Below, in pieces: positions 25,971-35,197 of a stretch of DNA of 51,696 nt. Position numbers and translations under genes: made by a program. The notes beneath the pieces were generated by a model, which saw nothing but the letters and a program-made list of their open reading frames with translations, did no database searches and was not told the origin of the DNA. Positions within the stretch are counted from its first letter, which is position 1. Every line of letters starts with the position of its first letter. The DNA comes from Succinimonas amylolytica DSM 2873 (lineage in GTDB: Bacteria > Pseudomonadota > Gammaproteobacteria > Enterobacterales > Succinivibrionaceae): NCBI RefSeq assembly GCF_000378405.1, contig NZ_KB899636.1, forward strand, positions 1,590,249 to 1,641,944, given 5' to 3'.

Positions 25971-27053
25971 TTATTTATCCAGCTCCTTCAGGATCCTGAG
26001 CACCTCCTGCATCTCCTGCTCGCTGCCGATGGTGATGCGGATGCAGTCCCGAAGCCGGGGCTTGTCGTTAAAGTCACGGAGAATGACGCCGCGCCGGGCG
26101 AATTCTCTGAAGACCTCCTCGCCGTCCCGGAATCTGAAAAGCACGTAATTGGGCTTCGTTCCGAACACCTCTTCGGTGCGGGAGAGCTGTGAAACCTCTT
26201 TTATGAAGCTTTCCTTCCGGGCGTTAAGCTCCCGAACTCTGGCCTTCATAATTTCGATGCCGTTTTTCGAGAGAGCCTGTACGGCAATCTGGGCCACGGG
26301 ATCGCATATCGGGTAGGGATCGATGACCTTGAGCAGGAGTTTCAGCACCTCGGGATTTCCCAGGGCAAAGCCGCACCGGATTCCGGCAAGACCGAAGGCC
26401 TTGGACAGGGTTCTGGTGATGACAAGGTGCGGGTTTGCCGGGAGCAGATCCGCGAAGGTGTCCTCCGGACAGAACTCAATGTAGGCCTCATCAGCCACGA
26501 CGATTGCCCGGCCTCTGGCGGCTTCCAGGATCTCCAGGAGATCCTCCCTCTTTACGGTGTCGCCGGTAGGGTTGTTCGGGGAACACAGAAATACCAGCTT
26601 TACGCGGTTTTCCGGGGCGGCCAGGGCTTTGGCGATGGCGGCGGCGTCCGGACTGAAGTCCTCCCGCGGCGGAATTTCCAGTACCCGGGCACCGTTGGTG
26701 TCGGCACTCACCCGGTACATGCCGTAGGTGGGAGGGCAGATGATGATGCTGTCCTCGTCAGGTTCGCAGAAGGTTCTGATAAGAAGACCGATGACTTCGT
26801 CGCTGCCCCGGGATACCAGAACATTTTCAGGAGAGACGCCGGCGTAGGCGGCATAAGCCTCCAGTACCTCGGCCGGCTGACAGTCCGGATAGCGGTTCAG
26901 CTTCTGGGAGCTCATAAGAAAGGCGGAGGCGGAGGGCGCTTCGTTGGCATTGAGGAATGTGTGTCCCTGGCCTCCGATGCGCCGGGCTGACAGGTACGGA
27001 GTCAGTCCGCGAACTCTTTTGGTTGCAAGAAGAGAAATATCATCTGATGACAT
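25971..27053 (-). CDS. hisC: Histidinol-phosphate aminotransferase HisC
   Basis: A 360-residue fold-type I PLP enzyme that makes histidinol phosphate from imidazole acetol phosphate. LNANEAPSASAF gives the substrate-binding N-terminus, VSRGSDEVIGLLIRTF the cofactor phosphate region, FLCSPNNPTGD the conserved Asn loop, VVADEAYIEFCPE the Asp-Tyr pair, and ITRTLSKAFGLAGIRCGFAL the PLP lysine (SK) and Arg. Length equals E. coli HisC (356). It follows hisD by 12 bp; a 50-bp gap separates it from hisB. Confidence 0.96.
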   Translation of the reverse strand: MSSDDISLLATKRVRGLTPYLSARRIGGQGHTFLNANEAPSASAFLMSSQKLNRYPDCQPAEVLEAYAAYAGVSPENVLVSRGSDEVIGLLIRTFCEPDEDSIIICPPTYGMYRVSADTNGARVLEIPPREDFSPDAAAIAKALAAPENRVKLVFLCSPNNPTGDTVKREDLLEILEAARGRAIVVADEAYIEFCPEDTFADLLPANPHLVITRTLSKAFGLAGIRCGFALGNPEVLKLLLKVIDPYPICDPVAQIAVQALSKNGIEIMKARVRELNARKESFIKEVSQLSRTEEVFGTKPNYVLFRFRDGEEVFREFARRGVILRDFNDKPRLRDCIRITIGSEQEMQEVLRILKELDK

Positions 27054-27065
27054 GACGGGAACTCC

Positions 27066-28367
27066 TTAGCTGTTCTGCTGTTTTTCCAGGGCTTCCATTC
27101 TGACGGTTACTGCTCTCTTGTGAGCGGTCAGTCCTTCGGCATCGGCCATTTCAGAAATTGCCGGTGCTATGATTGCCAGTCCTGCGGGGGTAGCCTCCTG
27201 CACTGTATATCTCCGGATAAAATCCTGGAGTCCCAGAGAGGAATAGGTTTTGGCATAGCCGTAGGTGGGCAGAGTGTGGTTGGTGCCGCTGGCGTAGTCA
27301 CCGGCCGATTCCGGGGTAAAGGCTCCGATGAAGATGGATCCGGCATTCCGGATCTTCGGGAGGAGCTCCCGGGGAGCTGCGGTTTCGATAATCAGGTGTT
27401 CCGGAGCGTAGATGCAGGCGATTTCGCAGGCCTCGTCCAGATCCCGGCAGACAATGGCAATACTCTTTTCCAGGGCCTTTTCGGCAATGTTTTCCCGCGA
27501 GAGGGCCTTAACCTGCTTTTCCACCTCGGCCAGCACTTCGTTTCCGTAGTTGGGGTTGGTAGAAAGCAGCACCACCTGGGAATCCGGTCCGTGCTCGGCC
27601 TGGGACAGCAGGTCGGCGGCGGCGAAGGCCGGATCCGCGGTTTCATCAGCAATCACCATTACCTCTGATGGCCCGGCCGGCATGTCTATAGCCGCGCCGC
27701 GGAAGTCAGCGGATACCTGCTTCTTGGCCTCGGTAACAAAGGAGTTGCCCGGTCCGAAAATCTTGCTGACCTTGGGTACGGTCTCGGTGCCGTAGGCCAT
27801 GGCGGCAATAGCCTGGGCTCCGCCGATAGTATAGATGTCGCGGATGCCGCAGAGACCGGCCGCATAGACAATGGCATCGGAAACCGGAGGCGGGGAGCAG
27901 AGAACTATCTTCTGGGCTCCGGCAATGCGGGCAGGAACTCCCAGCATGAGAACAGTGCTAACCAGGGGGGCTGAACCTCCGGGAACGTAAAGTCCTACAG
28001 GATCGATGGCGTGGGTATGAAGCTCGCAGACCACTCCGGGCTGGGTTTCCACCTTAACCGGGGCAGGCTTCTGTGCCTCGTGGAATTTCCAGAGGTTGTC
28101 AAATGACATCCTGAGGGCGTCCCTGAGCTGTGCGGGCACTCTCCCGGCAGCGGCGTCAATTTCGGCATCGGTGAGCTTCAGATGATCCCCGGAAAAGCGA
28201 TCAAACTTCCGTGAGTATTCCAGAAGGGCACTGTCTCCGCCGTTTCTGATATTGGCAATAATGTCGGCTACCAGCCGGGCCTTTTCTCCGTTGTCGGAGG
28301 TGGCGGGGCGGGCCAGAACGTCCTTTCTTTCCTGTTCGGAAAGCTCTGACCAGTTAACGATCTTCAT
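27066..28367 (-). CDS. hisD: Histidinol dehydrogenase HisD
   Basis: A 433-residue enzyme (E. coli 434) that oxidises histidinol twice to histidine with NAD and zinc. Signatures are GLYVPGGSAPLVSTVLMLGV, IYTIGGAQAIAAMAYGTETV, IFGPGNSFVTEAKKQV, PAGPSEVMVIADETADP, DLLSQAEHGPDSQVVLLS with the zinc-binding Gln and His, and EHLIIE. The conserved GxYASGTNHTLPT is seen as AGDYASGTNHTLPTYGYAK. It is the second gene of the operon, 19 bp after hisG. Confidence 0.97.
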   Translation of the reverse strand: MKIVNWSELSEQERKDVLARPATSDNGEKARLVADIIANIRNGGDSALLEYSRKFDRFSGDHLKLTDAEIDAAAGRVPAQLRDALRMSFDNLWKFHEAQKPAPVKVETQPGVVCELHTHAIDPVGLYVPGGSAPLVSTVLMLGVPARIAGAQKIVLCSPPPVSDAIVYAAGLCGIRDIYTIGGAQAIAAMAYGTETVPKVSKIFGPGNSFVTEAKKQVSADFRGAAIDMPAGPSEVMVIADETADPAFAAADLLSQAEHGPDSQVVLLSTNPNYGNEVLAEVEKQVKALSRENIAEKALEKSIAIVCRDLDEACEIACIYAPEHLIIETAAPRELLPKIRNAGSIFIGAFTPESAGDYASGTNHTLPTYGYAKTYSSLGLQDFIRRYTVQEATPAGLAIIAPAISEMADAEGLTAHKRAVTVRMEALEKQQNS

Positions 28368-28386
28368 ACAACTGCACCTTCCCTGA

Positions 28387-29286
28387 TTATTTCAGCATCT
28401 TTTCAATAGGGAGCACCAGAATGGAGCTGGCACCCAGAGCCTTCAGCTTTTCCATGGTTTCCCAGAAGAGGGTTTCGGTGGATACCACATGCATAGCCAC
28501 ATGATTCGGGTTGCCTTCCAGAGTAAGGAGTGTGGGGGATTCGGCTCCCGGAAGCAGGGCGGTGATTTCTTCAACTTTGTCCTTTGGAGCGTGCAGCATG
28601 ATGTACTTGGAGCCGTGAGCCTGCATCATGCCGTCAATGCGGTTTACCAGGGTGTCGGCGATAAGCTTCTTTTCAGGGAAGAGCTCCTGGTTTCTCTGAA
28701 TGAGGACGGCCTGGGATCTGTAAACAACCTGCACTTCCTTGAGACCGTTGGCGTCCAGAGTAGCTCCGGAGCTTACCAGATCGCAGATGGCATCGGCCAG
28801 ACCGGCACGGGGAGCCACTTCAACGGATCCGGTGAGGTGTACAACCTTGAAGCTGACGCCCATACTGTCCAGATAGCGCTTGGTGAGGTTGGGATAGGTG
28901 GTGGCGATTTTCAGGCCGTTCAGACTTTCAACTCCCTTCCATTCCTGTTCCACCGGAATGGCAAGGGAAAGCCGGCAGCCGCCGAAATCCAGTTTGCGTA
29001 CCAGAGTGTAGTCGGTGGGAAGACCGTCCTGCTGGCGTTCCATGCCGATTTCCTCAAGCACGTCCTGGCCGACGATGCCCCAGTCAACCACGTGATCCAT
29101 TACCAGTCCCGGAATATCGTCATCACGAACGCGCAGAAGGTCGATATCCATATTCTCCACATGAGAGATCAGACGGTCCTCCCGGCTGTTTATCTTGAGA
29201 CCGCAGCTTTTGAAGAGATCGGTGGTGTCGATGCTCAGTCTGCCTTTCTTCTGCATGGCGATGCGAAATTTCTTGGTAGCACTCAT
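28387..29286 (-). CDS. hisG: ATP phosphoribosyltransferase HisG (long form)
   Basis: A 299-residue long-form HisG, the same length as in E. coli. It catalyses the first committed step and is inhibited by histidine through its C-terminal ACT-like domain. [20 protein letters not shown] starts the protein. The PRPP-binding segment is [19 protein letters not shown]. The regulatory domain includes [20 protein letters not shown] and [20 protein letters not shown]. No HisZ is needed for this form. It is the first structural gene, downstream of the leader and attenuator; GAGGA precedes its ATG. Confidence 0.98.
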   Translation of the reverse strand: MSATKKFRIAMQKKGRLSIDTTDLFKSCGLKINSREDRLISHVENMDIDLLRVRDDDIPGLVMDHVVDWGIVGQDVLEEIGMERQQDGLPTDYTLVRKLDFGGCRLSLAIPVEQEWKGVESLNGLKIATTYPNLTKRYLDSMGVSFKVVHLTGSVEVAPRAGLADAICDLVSSGATLDANGLKEVQVVYRSQAVLIQRNQELFPEKKLIADTLVNRIDGMMQAHGSKYIMLHAPKDKVEEITALLPGAESPTLLTLEGNPNHVAMHVVSTETLFWETMEKLKALGASSILVLPIEKMLK

Positions 29287-29309
29287 ATGATTTACTGTCC
29301 TCGTAAATG

Positions 29310-29347
29310 AAAAAACCCCTGGAAGTCTTTTTCTCTTCCAAGGGCCT
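29310..29347 (-). terminator. his operon attenuator terminator
   Basis: On the minus strand CCCTTGGAAG, loop AGAAAAAGA, CTTCCAGGGG, then six T, located between hisL and hisG. It is the classical attenuator position, 24 bp before hisG. Confidence 0.9.
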
Positions 29348-29371
29348 CAGAATCGTCTCTACGGCAACTCG

Positions 29372-29394
29372 CTGGAAGAGCTTTAATCTTCCAG
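29372..29394 (-). promoter_or_regulatory. his leader upstream hairpin (pause/antiterminator segment)
   Basis: CTGGAAGA, loop TTAAAGC, TCTTCCAG, just after the leader-peptide stop. Its sequence overlaps in pattern with the terminator stem (GGAAG/CTTCC), so alternative pairing between the two hairpins is possible. That is the logic of his attenuation, in which ribosome stalling at the His codons frees the antiterminator. Confidence 0.65.
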
Positions 29395-29413
29395 AACTCA
29401 TCCTCCTGAAAGA

Positions 29414-29473
29414 TTATTTCGGGTGATGATGGTGGTGATGATGAATTGTTGATTGCAGTCTGTATCCGTTCAT
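29414..29473 (-). CDS. hisL: his operon leader peptide
   Basis: A 19-codon frame, MNGYRLQSTIHHHHHHHPK, with seven consecutive His codons followed by Pro, as in E. coli hisL. The His run lies just ahead of the hairpin at 29372-29394. Scarcity of charged tRNA-His would stall the ribosome there and prevent termination at 29310-29347. It is a regulatory peptide with no expected function of its own. Confidence 0.93.
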   Translation of the reverse strand: MNGYRLQSTIHHHHHHHPK

Positions 29474-29515
29474 CTTGTCAATTCCCAGATTGCCTTCTGT
29501 TATTGAACGCTATGC

Positions 29516-29546
29516 ATTATACACCATCGCCGGAGGAATGTGGCAA
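29516..29546 (-). promoter_or_regulatory. his operon promoter
   Basis: A perfect TATAAT (29516-29521) with TTGCCA 19 bases upstream (29541-29546), about 43 bp before the hisL start. The spacing is longer than ideal. Confidence 0.65.
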
Positions 29547-30266
29547 ATTTTGAAGACAAAGTCACAAATTTTGATTTTCGTGATTTCCCGGGCTCGCCTT
29601 CGGAGGTCTGGTTTGGCTGTGCGATTTTTTGAAGGCTCTGGTACCGCTATGAATGCGCTGCTTTCTGGAAGGCGCAGGCCTTTTGATTATATTCTCAGCC
29701 GTAAGCTGTGACCGTTCTGGTGGTTTCCGGGAAAGGAAATCGGTATCATATTTCAAAGTGCGTTTTTTCTGTTCCCGAAATGAGGCTTCAGGTATAAACC
29801 GCAGTCCTGTCGAGTTTGGGTATCTGAACTCCATGCCCGGAATTCTGATAAGTACAGAGAAACCGGCGCTGCCGGAAGACAGCTTCTGGAATATGCCAGG
29901 GATCCGAAGGCCCGGATTCTTGCGCAGAGTACGACACTGCACCGGACAGTGATTGTTATGAAGGGCTTTGAGCTGGAGTTTTTGGAGGATGTCTGTGGCT
30001 AGCAGCCTTTAGGTGATTTTCTGAAATGACTGGCAATCCAGGCAGGTCTGTGCAGTTAAGGTGTAATCGTTTTTTTTTTCTGGTCGTGAATCTGATCTGC
30101 GGACAGGATAGCCAGCCTCATGAAGTCTGCGAAGAAAATGAAATGCTGTTTTCAAAGCTCCGGGATGGAAAAGCCGGTGCGCATCATTCCGGAAGCGGAT
30201 TTTCCGGGGAGGCTTATGAAAAATCCTGAAGTTTTATGCCAGTAACCGGATTCGGGGGATCTTTTT
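29547..30266. other. Intergenic region between his promoter and the ClpP-like gene
   Basis: 720 bp without a supported gene. An open stretch at 29784-30002 on the plus strand has coding-like composition (GRQLLEYARDPKARILAQST) but no start codon or ribosome binding site, so it may be a gene remnant. A run of nine T at about 30071 is notable. No clear promoter was assigned. Confidence 0.4.
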
Positions 30267-32195
30267 ATGAGGGTGCAGACTCTGTTTCACAAAATATTGC
30301 CAGGCAAAATGGCAGAGAGACTCTTTTTTCTCTTGATGTGCGCTACTGTTTCCCATGCGGTTTCCGCTGCAGAAATTACCAGAGAGAATGCTGCTACTGA
30401 ACTTGATATCTATTACCTTTCCGGAGATATCACCGACGGTGATGGCAAAAGGTTCAGAGCTTTGCTGGACCGTACCCGGGTTCCCGGGAGACCGGGACTT
30501 CTGATTCTGGACAGTAACGGCGGCAGTGTCATGGAAGCCTATGAACTTGCTCAGATGATTATTTCCGGTCATCTGGGCACTTTTGTACCTGGGAAAGCCG
30601 CCTGCTACAGTGCCTGCTTTGTGCTTCTGGCAGCTGGGCAGCCCCGGGGAGCTCTTGCCACCAGTAAAATTGGCGTGCACCGGATTGCTATTCACGATGC
30701 GGAAAATACCAGCTCGAAGGGCTTCAGCGTTGATATGAACGAGGTGTACCGGGCATTGGATGTGCCGCCAAAGATCCGGCTGGCGATGCTTGAGACCCCC
30801 AGCAGGGACATGTATCTGCTGACCCCCTCTGATATCAGGGAGTTTTCCTCCATTCCTGACAATGTTCTGGATGAGCTGGCGGAAGTACGGATTCCGGAAC
30901 AGAAAGTCAGTGCCAGAACCTTTGACAGCCTGGGGGCTCTTCTTACGTCATACGGGGAGCTTATCAAGTCCGCCGATGATGGCCGGGTGGTTTCGGAAAT
31001 TGCCGAAACCTATATTCCGGAAGCGCTGAAGCTGGTAGGTCCGGAGCTTTCTGACGGGCGAAAGGAATACCTGCTGACCGGTATCAGGGAGTTTACGGCC
31101 CAGGCTAATCTGGTGAAGGGAATTCTGGCTTCTGCGGCAGTCAGCGACACCTATTCCGACAATAAAACCAGCCGGGAGCTTCTCGAATCTCTTTTTCTGG
31201 AAATTCTGACTCTGAATCCCCGGGACGGCACTCTTCTCAGACATCTGGCTGACACCGGATTTCAGTTTGACAGGGACAGAGATATTCAGAATCTGGCCTT
31301 TGCCGACAGATATAACGAGCTTCGGGAACTGTGCCGGGCCGGTTTCTGCTCCGAGGAACAGGTAAAGGAGCAGGAGCGGGCATGGATCCGGCGCAGCGAG
31401 GCTTTTAATAAAATAATGGAGGGGCGTAGCGACAGAGAGTTTTTCAACAGGTTTATGATCAACAATCAGATATCCTTTATCAATACTCTGAAATTCACTG
31501 TTGCCAGCCGTATCCGGGATCGGACGTATATCACGAAGTTCGACTTCTCCTCATATACCGCTCTTATGAATTCCATTATCGATGTTTACAACAGGATGGC
31601 CCGATCCGAGCTGACCAGAAGAGATATCGACCAGTACAACGCAGTAATGGGGGCCTATATTCTCCCCTATATTGAAAATGCCCTGACCGACGAGGGGAAT
31701 GATTACAGCGAAATCACGGATCTGTCTCTGACCGGAGGTGCCTATGATCTGGCCTACCGGGAATTCTATGTATCCTCAAACCGGCTGTTTTTCGGAGAAA
31801 GCTATCCCCGGGAAGCCACAGAATATGTGAAGCTGGAAGGGAAAATAATCAGAGCCGCCAATCTGATGATGCTTCTTCTTAAAAAGGATGTGGCCTATAC
31901 CAGATATCCCCCTGCCTTTCATAAATGCGCCGATTCTGTCTGCCGGAAGGAGGATGACCGGAGAATTTTCGAGGGGCTTATGTCCTATTATCAGTCGCTG
32001 GACAGTCTCTGCCAGAAAGGCAAGTGCCATAGGAAACAGTTTCAGCGGCAGAAAAACTCCTATACCCTGTACAGCAAAATCTATGATTCATTTATCTCCA
32101 GGCACAGCTATGTTCACCGCGAGCACCTTACGGCCAGCTATCTTTCCTGGCAGCTGGGCCGGATGCAGCGTGATCATGATCAGTATTCCAAATAG
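30267..32195 (+). CDS. Exported ClpP-like protein with large C-terminal helical region (642 aa)
   Basis: The start at 30267 has GGGGGA upstream; ATG 30309 is an alternative that also leaves a signal peptide (MAERLFFLLMCATVSHAVSA). Residues about 50-150 form a ClpP/crotonase-type domain: YYLSGDITDGDGKRFRALLD, LLILDSNGGSVMEAYELAQM (oxyanion G-G), then AACYSACFVLLAAG with the candidate nucleophile Ser (about 114) and KIGVHRI with the candidate His (about 137). This resembles the COG3904 periplasmic ClpP-like group. The remaining 480 residues are mostly helical, with paired cysteines (CRAGFCSEEQ, CADSVCRKED, CQKGKCHRKQ). Proteolytic activity is inferred, not shown. It is monocistronic. Confidence 0.8.
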   Translation: MRVQTLFHKILPGKMAERLFFLLMCATVSHAVSAAEITRENAATELDIYYLSGDITDGDGKRFRALLDRTRVPGRPGLLILDSNGGSVMEAYELAQMIISGHLGTFVPGKAACYSACFVLLAAGQPRGALATSKIGVHRIAIHDAENTSSKGFSVDMNEVYRALDVPPKIRLAMLETPSRDMYLLTPSDIREFSSIPDNVLDELAEVRIPEQKVSARTFDSLGALLTSYGELIKSADDGRVVSEIAETYIPEALKLVGPELSDGRKEYLLTGIREFTAQANLVKGILASAAVSDTYSDNKTSRELLESLFLEILTLNPRDGTLLRHLADTGFQFDRDRDIQNLAFADRYNELRELCRAGFCSEEQVKEQERAWIRRSEAFNKIMEGRSDREFFNRFMINNQISFINTLKFTVASRIRDRTYITKFDFSSYTALMNSIIDVYNRMARSELTRRDIDQYNAVMGAYILPYIENALTDEGNDYSEITDLSLTGGAYDLAYREFYVSSNRLFFGESYPREATEYVKLEGKIIRAANLMMLLLKKDVAYTRYPPAFHKCADSVCRKEDDRRIFEGLMSYYQSLDSLCQKGKCHRKQFQRQKNSYTLYSKIYDSFISRHSYVHREHLTASYLSWQLGRMQRDHDQYSK

Positions 32196-32416
32196 GCGAT
32201 TCATTTCATGCGTAGTTGTTTAAGATCTGGCTTCTGGCCTGCCGGGCGGATTTTTCATGTTCTGGGGGCGGTCTTATGTCCCTGCCACGTTTTTTGATGG
32301 TGGTATAATAGCCGAGGTTTGGTGTTTGCCGGATCCTGTTTTTCCGGAAGCTGCTTTTCCGGAAATTGGGGCGGCGTTCTGTTTTTTTGAGCTTGCTTGA
32401 ATCAAAGAGGTTAAAA

Positions 32417-32854
32417 ATGGCTGTAGCTGAAAAGGGAATTTCATTCCTTAAGGAATTCAAGGATTTTGCCATGAAGGGAAATGTTCTCGACATGGCCATC
32501 GGTGTGGTAATCGGTACTGCCTTTGGCAAGATCGTTTCCTCCCTGGTTTCCGATGTCATCATGCCGCTGGTGGGTATGGTTGTGGGTAATGTGGATTTCA
32601 AGGATCTGGCCATTACTCTGCAGGAAAAGACTGAAACCGCTGAAGCAGTGGTTCTGGGGTACGGCGCATTTATCCAGACTATTGTCGATTTCACCATTAT
32701 TGCCTTTGCAATTTTTATTTCCATGAAGCTTATCAATAATCTGAAGCGTTCCATTATCAAGGAAGAGAAGGCCGAAGAGGCTCAGGCTGAACCTTCGGAT
32801 GAGGTGAAGCTGCTTACCGAGATCCGCGATCTCCTGAAAGAACAGAAGAAATAA
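32417..32854 (+). CDS. mscL: Large-conductance mechanosensitive channel MscL
   Basis: A 145-residue inner-membrane channel (E. coli 136) that opens on membrane tension during osmotic downshock. The N-terminal helix [20 protein letters not shown] leads into TM1 with the pore constriction ([19 protein letters not shown]), a short periplasmic loop, TM2 ([18 protein letters not shown]-like) and a charged C-terminal helix bundle ending [13 protein letters not shown]. The start at 32417 follows AGAGG. It is followed by the promoter and leader of rimP. Confidence 0.97.
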   Translation: MAVAEKGISFLKEFKDFAMKGNVLDMAIGVVIGTAFGKIVSSLVSDVIMPLVGMVVGNVDFKDLAITLQEKTETAEAVVLGYGAFIQTIVDFTIIAFAIFISMKLINNLKRSIIKEEKAEEAQAEPSDEVKLLTEIRDLLKEQKK

Positions 32855-32917
32855 CGTTTTCTCCGGAATGCGCCGGTTATGGCAGTGACGGAAGGTGTTA
32901 TTTTTTTATACTATGGC

Positions 32918-32946
32918 TTGACGATATACATAACTGGTGTTAACAT
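32918..32946 (+). promoter_or_regulatory. Promoter of the rimP-nusA-infB operon
   Basis: TTGACG (32918-32923), 17 bases, then TAACAT (32941-32946), giving a transcript start near 32953 and a leader of about 107 bases before rimP. Confidence 0.65.
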
Positions 32947-32953
32947 CAGCTAA

Positions 32954-32986
32954 AGCATTTCAGGAAGTTTTCTTCCGTGGAATGCT
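32954..32986 (+). promoter_or_regulatory. Leader hairpin upstream of rimP
   Basis: AGCATT pairs with AATGCT, and inside it GGAAG pairs with CTTCC around a TTTT loop. It begins essentially at the predicted transcript start and is followed by the terminator hairpin at 33005-33037. Confidence 0.55.
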
Positions 32987-33004
32987 GACAATCTGAATCT
33001 GGGA

Positions 33005-33037
33005 AGCTCCGGTCAGAAGATGACGGGAGCTTTTTTT
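33005..33037 (+). terminator. Intrinsic terminator in the rimP leader (possible attenuator)
   Basis: AGCTCC-G-GTCA, loop GAAGA, TGAC-G-GGAGCT, then seven T, ending 22 bp before the rimP start. Because a promoter lies just upstream (32918-32946), the terminator should act inside the operon leader. It could alternatively be the mscL terminator. Confidence 0.75.
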
Positions 33038-33059
33038 ATATGGACTTCGGGAGATTTTT

Positions 33060-33515
33060 TTGAAAGCTATAGAACAGAAGATTGCCGAGCTCGTTGAGCC
33101 GGTGCTCACGGATCTTGGAATAGCGCTCTGGGGGATTCGCATTATCAGAAATCCCAAAAAAACGGTTTTACAGATCTTTATCGAAAAGGAAGGCGGGGTT
33201 ACCGTCGGGGACTGTGAAGAGGTATCTCGGCAGATTAACGGCGTTATCGACGTGGCTGACATCTTCAAGTACAGCTATTACCTGGAGGTGTCATCTCCGG
33301 GGCTTGACCGCTTTCTGTTCAATCTTGATCAGATAAAGGCCTATCAGGGCAAGTCCGTTTCTCTCGAGCTCAGTCTTCCTGTAGAGAACAGAAGACGCTT
33401 CCGGGGAGTTCTTACAAAAATTGACGGCGATATCCTTGAAATCGAAACGGACGGAAAGCTTTATCAGATAGCCTATCCGAATGTGTCCAAGGCGCAGCTG
33501 GTACCTGAATTTTAG
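33060..33515 (+). CDS. rimP: Ribosome maturation factor RimP
   Basis: A 151-residue protein needed for 30S subunit maturation (E. coli 150). It starts at a TTG with GGGAG upstream. Family signatures are LGIALWGIRIIRNPKKTVLQ, GGVTVGDCEEVSRQINGVID, YYLEVSSPGLDRFLF and the Sm-like C-terminal domain (RRFRGVLTKIDGDILEIETD). It is the first gene of the operon and precedes nusA by 25 bp. Confidence 0.95.
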   Translation: MKAIEQKIAELVEPVLTDLGIALWGIRIIRNPKKTVLQIFIEKEGGVTVGDCEEVSRQINGVIDVADIFKYSYYLEVSSPGLDRFLFNLDQIKAYQGKSVSLELSLPVENRRRFRGVLTKIDGDILEIETDGKLYQIAYPNVSKAQLVPEF

Positions 33516-33540
33516 TCTAGGGGAAATAAAGAGGCAGAAA

Positions 33541-35076
33541 ATGGCTAAGGAAATACTTGATATAGTAGAGCGGTTGTCCAACGAAAAAGCTCTCGACGAG
33601 GAAAAGGTTTTTCAGGCTTTGGAAATAGCTCTCGCTACCGCCAGCAAGAAAAAATGCAACGTGGAAGCTGACATGAAGGCCGAGATCAACCGCAAGAGCG
33701 GAACTGTCGTCATCAAGCGCCGCTGGCTGGTGGTGGATACTCCGGACGGCATTCTGGAAAATCCTTCCAAGGAAATCTCTCTGGAGGCTGCCAGAGTAGA
33801 TGATCCCGAAATTCGTCCCGGTGATTACGTGGAAGAGCTGGTTATCGACGAGAATACCAACAAGGAGATTATCTTCGACCGCATTACCGCCCAGACTGTA
33901 AAGCAGGTGCTGCAGCAGCAGGTGCGCGAGGCTGAGAGACAGCAGGTCATTGATCAGTTCAAGAACCAGGTTGGCAAGGTTCTTACAGGCACTGTGAAGA
34001 AGGCCGGACATGAAAAGGTGTTCGTGGATCTGGGCAACGGAGCCGAGGCGGTGCTGCAGAGAAAGGACATGCTGCAGCATGACAGCTTCTCCTTCGGTGA
34101 TCATATCCGCGGGATTCTCCTTCCTATCCGCGATGATGCCAGCAGATCTGGTTCTCAGTTCCTGGAGTTAAGCCGCACCTCCGTGGATTTTCTGAAGGAG
34201 CTTCTCAGTATCGAGGTTCCTGAAATCGCCGAGGGACAGGTGGAGATCGTAAGCTGCGTCCGGGATCCGGGATCCAGATCCAAGGTGGCGGTTAAGGCCA
34301 AGGATCGCCGTATTGACGCCAAGGGGGCCTGTGTAGGCATGAAGGGCTCCCGTATCAAGAGTGTTTCCGAAGAGCTTAGTCATGAGAAGGTTGACATCAT
34401 CTCCTTCGATGATGATTTTAACAAGTTTGTAAAAAATGCCATGGAGCCTGCCGTTGTTTCCCAGGTTATTGTGGACATGGACAGCAATACCATTATCATG
34501 GGCGTTGATGACGAAAACTACAAGCTGGCCATTGGTACCAGCGGTCAGAATGTCCGTCTGGCGCAGCGGCTTATCAAGGAAGTCGGCAAGGACATGCGCA
34601 TCAAGGTTATGACCCTGAAAGAGGTTGAGCAGAAGAACGAGAATGAGCACAATGCCATCAAGCAGATGTTTATTGACGTGCTCAATATCGATGATGACTT
34701 TGCTCAGGGGCTTGTGGATGCCGGATTTACCAGCATTGAGGAAGTGGCCTATGTTGAGCCTGACGAAATCATGGCCAATGTGGAAGGCCTTGATGAGGCT
34801 ATTGTGGCTGAGCTTCAGGATATTGCCAGAAAATCTCTTAAGAATATCGCTACACCTTCCGGCAAATCCCTGGACGAACAGCTTATCCAGCTTATCGGCA
34901 GTGACTTCAACCTGGCCAGGGCTTTGGCAGCCAAGGAAATCAGTGATCTTGAAGGATTGGCCGAGCTTGATGTGGACGAGCTTTCTGATGTTCCGCAGCT
35001 AACAGCAAAGGAAGCCGGCGATCTGATTATGGCAGCCCGCAACCTGACCTGGTTTAAGGATGATGCCAGCAATTAA
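33541..35076 (+). CDS. nusA: Transcription termination/antitermination factor NusA
   Basis: A 511-residue protein (E. coli 495). The order is N-terminal RNA-polymerase-binding domain (MAKEILDIVERLSNEKALDE), S1 domain (GKVLTGTVKKAGHEKVFVDL), two KH domains (GACVGMKGSRIKSVSEELSH; YKLAIGTSGQNVRLAQRLIK), and two C-terminal acidic repeats typical of gammaproteobacteria (DDDFAQGLVDAGFTSIEEVA; GLAELDVDELSDVPQLT). It modulates pausing, termination and antitermination. It could act back on the terminator in its own operon leader. Confidence 0.98.
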   Translation: MAKEILDIVERLSNEKALDEEKVFQALEIALATASKKKCNVEADMKAEINRKSGTVVIKRRWLVVDTPDGILENPSKEISLEAARVDDPEIRPGDYVEELVIDENTNKEIIFDRITAQTVKQVLQQQVREAERQQVIDQFKNQVGKVLTGTVKKAGHEKVFVDLGNGAEAVLQRKDMLQHDSFSFGDHIRGILLPIRDDASRSGSQFLELSRTSVDFLKELLSIEVPEIAEGQVEIVSCVRDPGSRSKVAVKAKDRRIDAKGACVGMKGSRIKSVSEELSHEKVDIISFDDDFNKFVKNAMEPAVVSQVIVDMDSNTIIMGVDDENYKLAIGTSGQNVRLAQRLIKEVGKDMRIKVMTLKEVEQKNENEHNAIKQMFIDVLNIDDDFAQGLVDAGFTSIEEVAYVEPDEIMANVEGLDEAIVAELQDIARKSLKNIATPSGKSLDEQLIQLIGSDFNLARALAAKEISDLEGLAELDVDELSDVPQLTAKEAGDLIMAARNLTWFKDDASN

Positions 35077-35197
35077 GCAGAAGTATATGCATTAGGCCGG
35101 ATTCCCGGCAGAACCGGACCTCCTGCCACCCGGAGACAGCAAGCAGGGATGATGAGAGGTCTTTCTGTAAGTAACGATTTTAAAGTGAATTATTAAT

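Noticed and set aside
29653-29952. 99-codon ORF upstream of the ClpP-like gene
   Set aside because: It has no ribosome binding site, Cys/Arg-rich composition and overlaps a better coding-like remnant in another frame.
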